Shown here one piece after another: positions 26,772-33,808 of a stretch of DNA of 64,000 nucleotides. The notes under the pieces are model-generated. The model saw only the letters and a list, made by a program, of their open reading frames with translations. It was not told the origin of the DNA and did not search any database. The stretch is from NCBI RefSeq assembly GCF_014650915.1, contig NZ_BMVW01000027.1, positions 1-64,000 of the forward strand, written 5' to 3'. Source of the DNA: Streptomyces poonensis. Lineage in GTDB: Bacteria > Actinomycetota > Actinomycetes > Streptomycetales > Streptomycetaceae. Numbering within the stretch: the stretch's first letter is position 1; every line of letters begins with the position of its first letter. Position numbers and translations under genes: made by a program.

Positions 26772-27833
26772 TCAGGCGCCTCGTGAGCGGGCCTTGGCCT
26801 GGGTCAGCGCCGCGCCCGCCAGGACGATCACCGCGCCGACCGGTGTCGACCAGGTCAGCGACTCGCCGAGCAGCGCCACCCCCGCGGCCGTGGCGATCAC
26901 CGGCGTGAAGTACGTGACCATCTGGGCCGTCGTCGGCCCCACCTCGGCGACCAGTCCGTACTGGACGAGCATGGCGAGCCCCGTACCCAGGGCGCCCAGC
27001 GCGGCGACCGCGAGCAGCGGCAGCACCGGGAAGGAGGTCGGCAGGGAGGTGAACAGGGGAGTGACCACGGCCAGTTGGGCGGTGGCCAGCAGCAACTGGC
27101 CTCCGGTCAGCGACAGGTTCGAGTGCCCGGTGCCGGCCAGGGTGCGGCGGACGTAGATCCAACCGACCGGGTAGCTCAGCGAGGCCAGCAGTGCCAGTGC
27201 CGTGCCGGAGGCGTTCAGGCCGTCGAAGCCCTGCCAGACGCCCAGCACCGTCAGTACACCGAGGAAGCCCAGTCCCAGGCCGGCGACCCGTATCCGTGTC
27301 GGCCGGTCCTCCGACAGGGCCACCAGGGACAGGGCCATGCCCCACAGGGGAGAGGTCGCGTTGCAGATTCCCGCGAGCGTGGACGGGATCGTCAGCTCCG
27401 CGTACGCGAAGAGGGAGAACGGCAGCGCGTTGAGCAGGAGCGCCGCGACCGCGAGATGACCCCACACACGGGCGCCGCCGGGCAGCCGTTCCCGCTTCAC
27501 CGCCATCGCCGCCATGAGCACCGCCGTACCGAACACCAGCCGGCCCAGGGTGACCTGGAAGGGGGCGTAGCCGTCGGTGCCCACCTTGATGAAGAGGAAG
27601 CTGAACCCCCAGACCACGGAGAGGAAAGCGAAGCGGAGCCGCCAGTCGACGGCGGGGCGACGGCGGCGTTCGGTGGCCGCAGCCGTCGGAGCGGCCTTGG
27701 CCGTGGAAGCGGCCGCAGCCGTGGGAGTAACCGCAGCCGTGGGAGTAACCGTGGCTGGGGGAGTGGCCGTGGCGGTCGCGGCCGGAGACACGCGTGATGA
27801 GGAGGGGGCGGTGCTGGTCATGCACGCAACCAT
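26772..27833 (-). CDS. EamA/DMT-family transporter (RhaT/YdcZ-like permease)
   Basis: The ~353-residue protein has a Thr/Ala/Pro-rich cytoplasmic leader (~1-60, built from short DNA repeats) and ten membrane helices with two EamA repeats (WGFSFLFIKVGTDGYAPFQV, IPSTLAGICNATSPLWGMAL, and FTPVIATAAGVALLGESL). Substrate unknown. It is divergent from a LysR gene with a dyad between them, so LysR control is likely. The start is ATG 27833 or ATG 27821; neither has a clear ribosome site. Confidence 0.85.
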   Translation of the reverse strand: MVACMTSTAPSSSRVSPAATATATPPATVTPTAAVTPTAAAASTAKAAPTAAATERRRRPAVDWRLRFAFLSVVWGFSFLFIKVGTDGYAPFQVTLGRLVFGTAVLMAAMAVKRERLPGGARVWGHLAVAALLLNALPFSLFAYAELTIPSTLAGICNATSPLWGMALSLVALSEDRPTRIRVAGLGLGFLGVLTVLGVWQGFDGLNASGTALALLASLSYPVGWIYVRRTLAGTGHSNLSLTGGQLLLATAQLAVVTPLFTSLPTSFPVLPLLAVAALGALGTGLAMLVQYGLVAEVGPTTAQMVTYFTPVIATAAGVALLGESLTWSTPVGAVIVLAGAALTQAKARSRGA

Positions 27834-27870
27834 GCTTCGGATGATTCTGTAGCACAAGCGAGATTTTTTT

Positions 27871-27892
27871 AGCGATTCCTCGTAGCATCGCT
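27871..27892. promoter_or_regulatory. LysR-type operator and -10 box between divergent EamA and lysR genes
   Basis: AGCGAT-N10-ATCGCT is a perfect interrupted palindrome of LysR geometry. It overlaps TAGCAT (27883-27888), which lies 7 nt before the lysR ATG and so also fits a leaderless -10 box. The arrangement suggests autorepression and control of the exporter. Confidence 0.7.
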
Positions 27893-27895
27893 TAT

Positions 27896-28813
27896 ATGTT
27901 GAACCTGGAGCGCCTGCGCACCCTGGACGCCCTCGCCCGGCACGGCTCGGTCAGCGGAGCGGCGGCGGGTCTGCATGTCACCACCTCGGCCGTCTCCCAG
28001 CAGATGGCCAAACTGGAGCGGGAAGTGGGGCAGCAGCTCCTCGCCAAGAACGGACGCGGGGTACGTCTGACCGACGCGGGCCGGTTGCTCGCCGACCACG
28101 CCACACGCATCCTGTCGCAGGTCGAGCTGGCCCAGGCCGACCTGGAGGCCCAGCGCGGACAGGTGGTGGGCGAGCTGCGGCTGGCCGCGTTCCCCACCGC
28201 GATGCGCGGACTGTTCCCCGCCGTGCTGAGCGCGCTCCGGGAGCGGCACCCCGCGCTCCGGGTGTCCTCACGGGAACTGGAGCCGGCGTTCGGGGTCAAC
28301 GCGGTGGTCCGGGGCGACGTCGACCTGGCTGTCGTCATGGACTGGTACAACAAGCCCCTGCCCATGCCCGAAGGGCTCGCCAGGGCGGCCGTCCTGGACG
28401 ACCCCGTGGACATCGCGATGCCCGAGAAGCACCCGCTGGCCGACCGGGACGAGGTCGACCTGGCGGACTTCGCGGACGACGAGTGGGTCGCCTGGTCCGA
28501 CGGCGAGTTCTGCCACGAGTGGCTGCTCTACATGCTGCGCGCCAAGGGCGTCGAGCCCCATATCGCCCACCGCGCCCAGGAACACCACACGCAACTGGCT
28601 CTGGTCGCCGCCGGACTGGGCGTCTGTGTCGCCCCCCGGCTCGGTCGTGATCCGCTGCCGGAGGGGGTGCGCACCGTGCCCGTGCGGCACCGGGTCTCCC
28701 GTCACGTCTACGCGGTGTGGCGCTCCGACGCCGACCGCCGTCCGTCGATCAGGGCGGCGGTGGAGGCACTGCGAGGGGCGGGAGTGGCGACGGGGGCCGC
28801 TGCGTCACGGTGA
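27896..28813 (+). CDS. LysR-family transcriptional regulator
   Basis: The 305-residue protein has an N-terminal LysR helix-turn-helix (1-62: LNLERLRTLDALARHGSVSG, LHVTTSAVSQQMAKLEREVG, LLAKNGRGVRLTDAGRLL) and a periplasmic-binding-like effector domain (~90-295) with GELRLAAFPTAMRGLFPAVL and QLALVAAGLGVCVAPRLG. ATG 27896 has no ribosome site and is probably leaderless. The divergent EamA transporter is the obvious target; the co-inducer is unknown. Confidence 0.9.
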   Translation: MLNLERLRTLDALARHGSVSGAAAGLHVTTSAVSQQMAKLEREVGQQLLAKNGRGVRLTDAGRLLADHATRILSQVELAQADLEAQRGQVVGELRLAAFPTAMRGLFPAVLSALRERHPALRVSSRELEPAFGVNAVVRGDVDLAVVMDWYNKPLPMPEGLARAAVLDDPVDIAMPEKHPLADRDEVDLADFADDEWVAWSDGEFCHEWLLYMLRAKGVEPHIAHRAQEHHTQLALVAAGLGVCVAPRLGRDPLPEGVRTVPVRHRVSRHVYAVWRSDADRRPSIRAAVEALRGAGVATGAAASR

Positions 28814-28872
28814 GGGCCGGCGCGGTAGGAACGGTGGGAGCCGGAGAGGCGAGTACGGGCTTCGCCGCCCGC

Positions 28873-29352
28873 TCACAGCCGCTGCGCCGACTTGCGGAAG
28901 TCCCACGAGGCGGTCCTCTCCGGTGTCAGCCGCAGCCAGGCGTGCCGGCCGTCGTGGGGCAGTTCGTCGATGCCGAAGTACTTACGGGCGAACAGCCGCT
29001 CCACCGCCGCCAGTTCGGGGCACGGCTCGCCCGGCTCGCCCGTGCGCGGGACCTCCCCGACGACCTCGACGGTGCCGGACAGCTCCGCGCCCCGCAGTTC
29101 GCCGTACTCCTCACCCGCGTCGACCACGACGGCGACCCGCGGATCCCGGCGCAGGGCGGCCCAGCGCTTGCTGCGGATGAGTGAGTACAGCCAGAGCGAC
29201 GTGCCGTCCCAGACGAACCAGAGCGGGCTGACGTGCGGGGAGCCGTCCGCCGAGACGGTCGCCGCCCGGCAGGTGCGCTGCGCGGTCAGGAACGCGTCCA
29301 GTTCGGCCGGCGCCATCATGATCTTCCGGCCGCGGCGCTGCGTGACGCTCAT
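28873..29352 (-). CDS. F420/FMN-binding split-barrel protein (PPOX class)
   Basis: The 159-residue protein is a small PNPOx-like flavin/deazaflavin protein: LDAFLTAQRTCRAATVSADG, PHVSPLWFVWDGTSLWLYSL, SKRWAALRRDPRVAVVVDAG. Such proteins bind F420, FMN or heme and often reduce small organic molecules; which cofactor is used cannot be told here. AGAGGGG precedes the ATG. Convergent with the LysR gene. Confidence 0.84.
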   Translation of the reverse strand: MSVTQRRGRKIMMAPAELDAFLTAQRTCRAATVSADGSPHVSPLWFVWDGTSLWLYSLIRSKRWAALRRDPRVAVVVDAGEEYGELRGAELSGTVEVVGEVPRTGEPGEPCPELAAVERLFARKYFGIDELPHDGRHAWLRLTPERTASWDFRKSAQRL

Positions 29353-29492
29353 GCGGTCCCCTCTTCCCGGCTCCGGCCGATCTCCCGGCTCCCGCCGATC
29401 TTCCCGGCCCCTGCGGAACGCCGGTCCGGTGCTCCGCAGCAGTGTGCAGGACCCCGTCCCCGATCACCACGGTCCGGAGGGAGCGATCAGAC

Positions 29493-29572
29493 GAGTTCGG
29501 TCAGAGGAGCTCGATCAGACGTGCTCGATCAGGCGAGCTTGATCAGACGTGCTCGCTCAGGCGAGCTTGATC
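29493..29572 (-). repeat. 28-bp tail repeat carrying the Rieske gene's stop codon
   Basis: GTGCTCGATCAGGCGAGCTT plus TGATC (29521-29544) and its copy at 29549-29572 are 23/24 identical with a 28-bp period; a more diverged third copy starts at 29493. The copy at 29549 contains the last codons and stop of the minus-strand Rieske gene. Confidence 0.9.
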
Positions 29573-30018
29573 GTGTCTCCGTCCACGGTGATCTTCTTGG
29601 CGGGCAGTGCCGTCATCGCCGGGCCGCTCTTCACGCTGCCGTCCGTGATCGAGAAGTTGCTCTGGTGACATGGGCAGTTGATGACACCGTCGGCGACGCT
29701 CTGCACGGCACAGCCACGGTGGGTGCAGGTGGACGAGAAGGCTTTGAAAGTGCCCGCGGTGGGCTGGGTGACGACCACGCCCTGACCCTCGAAGACCTTG
29801 CCGCCGCCCTCCGGGATGTCGGAGGTCTTCGCCAGTTCGGTGCCCGCGACGGCGTTCCCGCCTCCGCCCGAGCCGCCGCCGTTCTGCCCGTCGGAGGAGG
29901 CTGAGGAGTCGTCCGATCCGCACGCGGTCAGCGCGACGGCGAGTCCCGCCGCGCCGGCAGCCGTCATCACGGTGCGGCGAGCCGGTGACGATGCGGGCTG
30001 AAGCGGTGCGCTGGTCAT
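29557..30018 (-). CDS. Rieske (2Fe-2S) lipoprotein
   Basis: The 153-residue exported protein has a twin-arginine-like signal (PARRTVMTAAGAAGLAVALT) ending in a lipobox LTAC with lipidated C33, a Ser/Gly linker, and a Rieske domain with CTHRGC and CPCHQSNF supplying the two Cys and two His cluster ligands. Tat export fits a protein folded with its cluster. It would transfer electrons at the outer face of the membrane; no redox partner is adjacent. ATG 30018 has AAGGGA upstream. Confidence 0.92.
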   Translation of the reverse strand: MTSAPLQPASSPARRTVMTAAGAAGLAVALTACGSDDSSASSDGQNGGGSGGGGNAVAGTELAKTSDIPEGGGKVFEGQGVVVTQPTAGTFKAFSSTCTHRGCAVQSVADGVINCPCHQSNFSITDGSVKSGPAMTALPAKKITVDGDTIKLA

Positions 30019-30278
30019 GCTGGGGTTCCCTTCCATGGGTGCGTCATGAGCTGTACGGAAGTACGGACCGTGGTCCTCTGCTGCTCAGTCCAAGGGATGG
30101 TTGAGACTTTGACCTTACTGGTATCAAGGTGGCGTAAGCCGCGGGGGATCCCGCAGTGATTCCGCAGCGTGTGCGGTGCTGGAGCGCACGGAATCCGTGC
30201 GGGGCGCGCAGCGGAAGGCGTACGGGGCGCGCAGCGGATCCGTGCGGGAGCCACGTCCGGCGCCCGGGGCCGCGCCGG

Positions 30279-30284
30279 TAACCT
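30279..30284 (+). promoter_or_regulatory. -10 box of a likely leaderless promoter for the HipA-like/DUF3037 operon
   Basis: TAACCT is followed by GGGCGA (6 nt) and the GTG start at 30291. No Shine-Dalgarno site is seen. Confidence 0.65.
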
Positions 30285-30290
30285 GGGCGA

Positions 30291-31046
30291 GTGCTCAAGG
30301 AACTCACCGCGACCCGGTTCATCACGCCCCTGCGTGAGGGCGGTTCGCTGCCGGGACTCGTCGAGGCCGACGACCGCGCGACGTACGTCATGAAGTTCGC
30401 CGGTGCGGGGCAGGGCCGCAAGACACTCGTCGCGGAGGTGGTCTGCGGTGAGCTCGCCCGGCGGCTCGGGCTGCGCGTGCCCGACCTGGTGACCCTCGAT
30501 CTCGACCCGGTCCTGAGCCTCGGCGAGCCCGACCAGGAGGTGCAGGAACTGCTCAGGCGCAGCGGCGGCACCAACCTCGGCATGCGGTTCCTGACCCGCG
30601 CGATCGGCTTCGACTCCCTCGCCTTCCGGGTGGACCCGGAGGAGGCTGGGCGCATCGTCTGGTTCGACGCGCTGGTGAACAACGTCGACCGCTCCTGGCG
30701 CAACCCCAACCTTCTCGTCCAGCACGGCGACCTGTGGCTCATCGATCACGGCGCGACGATGATCTGGCACCACAACTGGTCCGGCGCGCGCACCCTCGCC
30801 GACCGCCCGTACGACGCCTCCGACCACGCCCTCGCCCCCTTCGGGCCGGACGTCGCGAGCGCCGCCGCCGAACTGGCGCCCCGCATCACCGAGGACCTGC
30901 TGGCGGAGGTCACCGCCGAGATCCCCGATGTGTGGCTGGCGGACGAGCCGGGATTCGAGACCGCGGACGCGTTGCGGCGGGCGTACGCGGAGCCGCTGCT
31001 GGCGCGCGCCGCCGTCATCCACGACCGCATCGAGGGGATCAAGTGA
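30291..31046 (+). CDS. HipA-like kinase-fold protein
   Basis: The 251-residue protein is shorter than HipA (~440) and keeps the kinase core: ATYVMKFAGAGQGRKTLVAE (nucleotide-binding lysine), the catalytic loop DALVNNVDRSWRNPN and the metal-binding LWLIDHGATM. E. coli HipA phosphorylates glutamyl-tRNA synthetase and causes persistence; whether this group does so is unknown. No HipB-type DNA-binding antitoxin is present. The stop overlaps the next start by 4 nt (GTGA), and the partner is a DUF3037 protein, so the two are co-translated. Confidence 0.82.
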   Translation: MLKELTATRFITPLREGGSLPGLVEADDRATYVMKFAGAGQGRKTLVAEVVCGELARRLGLRVPDLVTLDLDPVLSLGEPDQEVQELLRRSGGTNLGMRFLTRAIGFDSLAFRVDPEEAGRIVWFDALVNNVDRSWRNPNLLVQHGDLWLIDHGATMIWHHNWSGARTLADRPYDASDHALAPFGPDVASAAAELAPRITEDLLAEVTAEIPDVWLADEPGFETADALRRAYAEPLLARAAVIHDRIEGIK

Positions 31047-31513
31047 GCGAGCGCGTGAGCGAGCACATGGCCGAGAGCATGGCCGAGCACCTGGCCGGGC
31101 GTATGGCCGAGCGCACTCTGGCGACCCGGTCGACCGGGCAGGACGTCTTCGAGTACGCGCTGCTGCGCGTCGTGCCCCGTGTCGAGCGCGGCGAGTGCTT
31201 CAACGCGGGTGTGCTGGTGTACTGCCGCGCCAAGTCCTTCGTGGGTGCCCGTACGCACCTCGACGAGACCAAGCTGCTCGCGCTGGACCCGGAGGCCGAT
31301 GTGGCCGGCGTACGGGCCGCGCTGGGCGCCGTCGAGAGCCTCTGTGCCGGGGGCGAATCGGCGGGCCAGGCCGCGCGCGACGACGCCGGACGGCGCTTCC
31401 GCTGGCTGATCGCGCCCCGTTCCGCCGTGATCCAGCCCGGACCGGTCCACACCGGGTTCACCACCGATCCGGCCGCCGAGACCGAGCGGCTGCTCGGCCT
31501 CCTGGTCAGGTAA
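31043..31513 (+). CDS. DUF3037 protein, coupled to the HipA-like gene
   Basis: The 156-residue protein has a Met/Glu/Ala-rich helical N-terminus with repeats (SEHMAESMAEHLAGRMAER) and then the DUF3037 core (FEYALLRVVPRVERGECFNA, GVLVYCR, DAGRRFRWLIAPRSAVIQPG, VHTGFTTDP). Function is unknown. It is translationally coupled to the HipA-like kinase, a pairing seen repeatedly in my knowledge of bacterial genomes, so it may be a regulator or substrate of the kinase (inference). GTG 31043 is the coupled start; ATG 31064 is also possible. Confidence 0.84.
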   Translation: MSERVSEHMAESMAEHLAGRMAERTLATRSTGQDVFEYALLRVVPRVERGECFNAGVLVYCRAKSFVGARTHLDETKLLALDPEADVAGVRAALGAVESLCAGGESAGQAARDDAGRRFRWLIAPRSAVIQPGPVHTGFTTDPAAETERLLGLLVR

Positions 31514-31675
31514 TGGTCTCTGGGTCACATAGCGGTCTCTCGGTCAGGTGCACGGTCTCTCGGTCAGGTGATCAGACTCCTGGTCGGGTGATCAGCTTTC
31601 CGGTCGGGTAAGCGGCCTCCTGGTCGGGCCGCCGAGCCCTTGGTCGAGGCAACGAGCTTCTGTTCAGGCAATCGA
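31497..31675 (+). repeat. 20-bp degenerate tandem repeat growing from the DUF3037 gene tail
   Basis: Nine units with consensus near GYCTCCTGGTCGGGTGATCA run from 31497 to 31675, most exactly 20 bp apart. The first unit is the last codons and TAA stop of the DUF3037 gene. Copies diverge with distance, and two longer relatives follow to about 31725. Confidence 0.85.
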
Positions 31676-31745
31676 TCATGCGTCGCGCCAGGTACTCGAT
31701 CACGCGTCGCGGCAGGTGAATCGATCACACTGCGCCCGCGCGCCG

Positions 31746-31774
31746 TTGACACCGGGTGCCAGGGTCTCTAGCGT
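31746..31774 (+). promoter_or_regulatory. Strong sigma-70-type promoter of the two-SDR operon
   Basis: TTGACA (31746-31751) matches the -35 consensus exactly, with a 17-nt spacer to TAGCGT (31769-31774). The predicted transcript has a ~120-nt leader before fabG. Confidence 0.8.
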
Positions 31775-31794
31775 CACGTGCGGGCAAGGTACTA

Positions 31795-31804
31795 AGCGGT
31801 CGCT
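31795..31804. promoter_or_regulatory. Possible TetR-type operator downstream of the SDR promoter
   Basis: AGCGGTCGCT is a palindrome (AGCG-GT-CGCT) within ACTAAGCGGTCGCTCA, about 15-25 nt after the predicted transcription start. TetR-type regulators of fatty-acid genes often bind AGCG/CGCT dyads. No tetR gene is adjacent. Confidence 0.5.
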
Positions 31805-31901
31805 CACCTGAGGGGCGGCCGTGGAGCCGCAAGCTCACCATGGACTGTTCCCGGGTTCAGGGGACCGTCCACAGGCTTTCCGAGGGCGAGGAGAAGCAGC
31901 A

Positions 31902-32663
31902 ATGTCCACCACTGAGCAGCGTGTCGCCGTGGTCACCGGTGCCGCGCGCGGCATCGGCGCCGCGACCGCCGTACGACTGGCCGCGGAGGGCCGCGCCGTC
32001 GCGGTGATCGACCTCGACGAGGCCGCGTGCAAGGACACCGTGGAGAAGATCACCGCCGCCGGCGGCAGGGCGCTCGCGGTCGGCTGCGACGTGTCCGACG
32101 AGGCCCAGGTCGAGGCCGCCATCGCCCGGATCGCCGAGGAACTCGGCGCGCCGACGATCCTGGTGAACAACGCGGGCGTGCTCCGCGACAACCTGCTGTT
32201 CAAGATGAGCGCCGGTGACTGGGACACGGTCATGAACGTGCACCTGCGCGGTGCCTTCCTGATGACCAGGGCCGTCCAGAAGCACATGGTCGACGCCAAG
32301 TTCGGCCGGGTGGTGAACCTGTCCTCGTCCTCCGCGCTCGGCAACCGCGGCCAGGTCAACTACTCCGCCGCGAAGGCCGGTCTGCAGGGCTTCACCAAGA
32401 CCCTCGCCATCGAGCTCGGCAAGTTCGGCATCACCGCCAACGCCGTCGCGCCCGGGTTCATCGTCACCGACATGACCGCCGCCACCGCGGCCCGCGTCGG
32501 CATGGGCTTCGAGGAGTTCCAGGCCGCGGCCGCGACCCAGATCCCGGTGCAGCGCGTCGGCCGCCCGGACGACATCGCGAACGCGATCGCCTTCTTCACC
32601 GGTGACGACGCGGGCTTCGTCTCCGGTCAGGTGATGTACGTCGCCGGCGGACCGCTCAACTGA
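31902..32663 (+). CDS. fabG: 3-oxoacyl-ACP reductase FabG-type short-chain dehydrogenase
   Basis: The 253-residue protein is a classical SDR that should reduce 3-oxoacyl groups with NADPH: TGAARGIGAA (cofactor loop), VSDEAQ, NNAGVLRDNLLFKM, catalytic Ser in VVNLSSSSAL and YSAAKAG, and GQVMYVAGGPLN at the end. ATG 31902 has GGAGAAG upstream; the frame back to 31821 is the leader. It is the first gene of a two-SDR operon behind a consensus promoter. An isolated fabG outside the fab cluster may serve acyl-CoA or polyketide-like metabolism instead of housekeeping synthesis. Confidence 0.87.
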   Translation: MSTTEQRVAVVTGAARGIGAATAVRLAAEGRAVAVIDLDEAACKDTVEKITAAGGRALAVGCDVSDEAQVEAAIARIAEELGAPTILVNNAGVLRDNLLFKMSAGDWDTVMNVHLRGAFLMTRAVQKHMVDAKFGRVVNLSSSSALGNRGQVNYSAAKAGLQGFTKTLAIELGKFGITANAVAPGFIVTDMTAATAARVGMGFEEFQAAAATQIPVQRVGRPDDIANAIAFFTGDDAGFVSGQVMYVAGGPLN

Positions 32664-32684
32664 GGCCGGGGGGACGAGAAGCAC

Positions 32685-33452
32685 ATGACTGCTGTGGAAC
32701 TGCCGGAGCCGTCGGGCAAGGTGGCGCTGATCACGGGCGCCAGCCGCGGTATCGGCTACGGCGTGGCCGAGGCGTTCGTCGCCCGCGGTGACCGTGTGGT
32801 CATCACCGGCCGCAACGAGGACGCCCTCAAGGAGGCCGTCGAGAAGCTCGGCGCCGACCGGGCCGTCGGTGTGGCGGGCAAGGCGCACGACGAAGCCCAC
32901 CGGGTCACCGTCGTGGAACGCGCGATGGAGACCTTCGGGCGTGTCGACTTCCTGGTCAACAACGCCGGTACCAACCCGGTCTTCGGCCCCATCGCCGACC
33001 TCGACCTGGACGTGGCCCGCAAGGTCTTCGAGACCAATGTCGTCTCGGCGCTCGGGTTCGCCCAGCTCACCTGGAAGGCCTGGCAGAAGGACAACGGCGG
33101 TGCGATCGTGAACATCGCCTCCGTCGCCGGTGTCTCCGCCTCGCCGTTCATCGGCGCGTACGGCATCAGCAAGGCCGCGATGATCAATCTGACCCTCCAG
33201 CTGGCGCACGAGTTCGCCCCGGTGGTCCGGGTCAACTCGATCGCGCCCGCCGTGGTCAAGACCAAGTTCGCGCAGGCCCTGTACGAGGGCCGGGAGGCGG
33301 AGGCCGCCGCCTCGTACCCGATGGGACGGCTCGGCGTGCCCTCCGACATCGGCGGCGCCGCCGCGTTCCTGACGTCGGAGCAGTCGGACTGGATCACCGG
33401 GCAGACGCTCGTCGTGGACGGCGGCATCTTCCTCAACGCCGGCGTCGGCTGA
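32685..33452 (+). CDS. SDR-family oxidoreductase
   Basis: The 255-residue short-chain dehydrogenase has TGASRGIGYG, NNAGTNPVFGP, catalytic IASVAG and YGISKAA, and VVDGGIFLNAG. The extra sequence FGPIADLDLDVARKVFETN is typical of the group annotated as 3-oxoacyl-ACP reductase or dehydrogenase. It follows fabG by 21 nt in the same operon, so both probably act on the same acyl chain. Specific substrate unknown. Confidence 0.88.
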   Translation: MTAVELPEPSGKVALITGASRGIGYGVAEAFVARGDRVVITGRNEDALKEAVEKLGADRAVGVAGKAHDEAHRVTVVERAMETFGRVDFLVNNAGTNPVFGPIADLDLDVARKVFETNVVSALGFAQLTWKAWQKDNGGAIVNIASVAGVSASPFIGAYGISKAAMINLTLQLAHEFAPVVRVNSIAPAVVKTKFAQALYEGREAEAAASYPMGRLGVPSDIGGAAAFLTSEQSDWITGQTLVVDGGIFLNAGVG

Positions 33453-33470
33453 CGAAGCCGGCCGACGGTA

Positions 33471-33492
33471 CCGGGCTCCGGGCGGAGCCCGG
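33471..33492 (+). terminator. Hairpin terminator after the SDR operon
   Basis: CCGGGCTCC (33471-33479) and GGAGCCCGG (33484-33492) form a perfect 9-bp stem with a GGGC loop, 19 nt after the stop codon. Confidence 0.75.
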
Positions 33493-33800
33493 GCGCCGCG
33501 TCCCGGAGCCGGCCGCCGGAACCGGCCGCCCAAGCCGCCCACCGGAACCGGTGATGCCGTCGGCCGAGGTCGCCGCCCGAGGTCGCCGCCCGAAGTCCCC
33601 GGCCCATGTCGGCCGGCAGGCGCCCGCGCGGACCTGGCCGGGACCGCGCGGGCGCCCGTCGCGCCGGGCGCGCGGAGCCAGGCATAGGCTTGTCGACAAA
33701 AGGACATACGCGCTGATCAGGCGGCCTTTACGAGGGGACGGTCAACCGGTCGGGCGCTGCGGTATGGTCTGCCAACTCTTGTGGCATGGCCGATCGAGGA
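33493..33800. other. Intergenic region, GC-rich with short direct repeats
   Basis: No gene is supported. CGAGGTCGCCGCC is repeated around 33565-33590. The frame leading into the next gene is open back to 33551 but Arg/Gly/Pro-rich and not protein-like. TATGGT near 33763 could be a -10 box. Confidence 0.5.
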
Positions 33801-33808
33801 GCGTGCGC

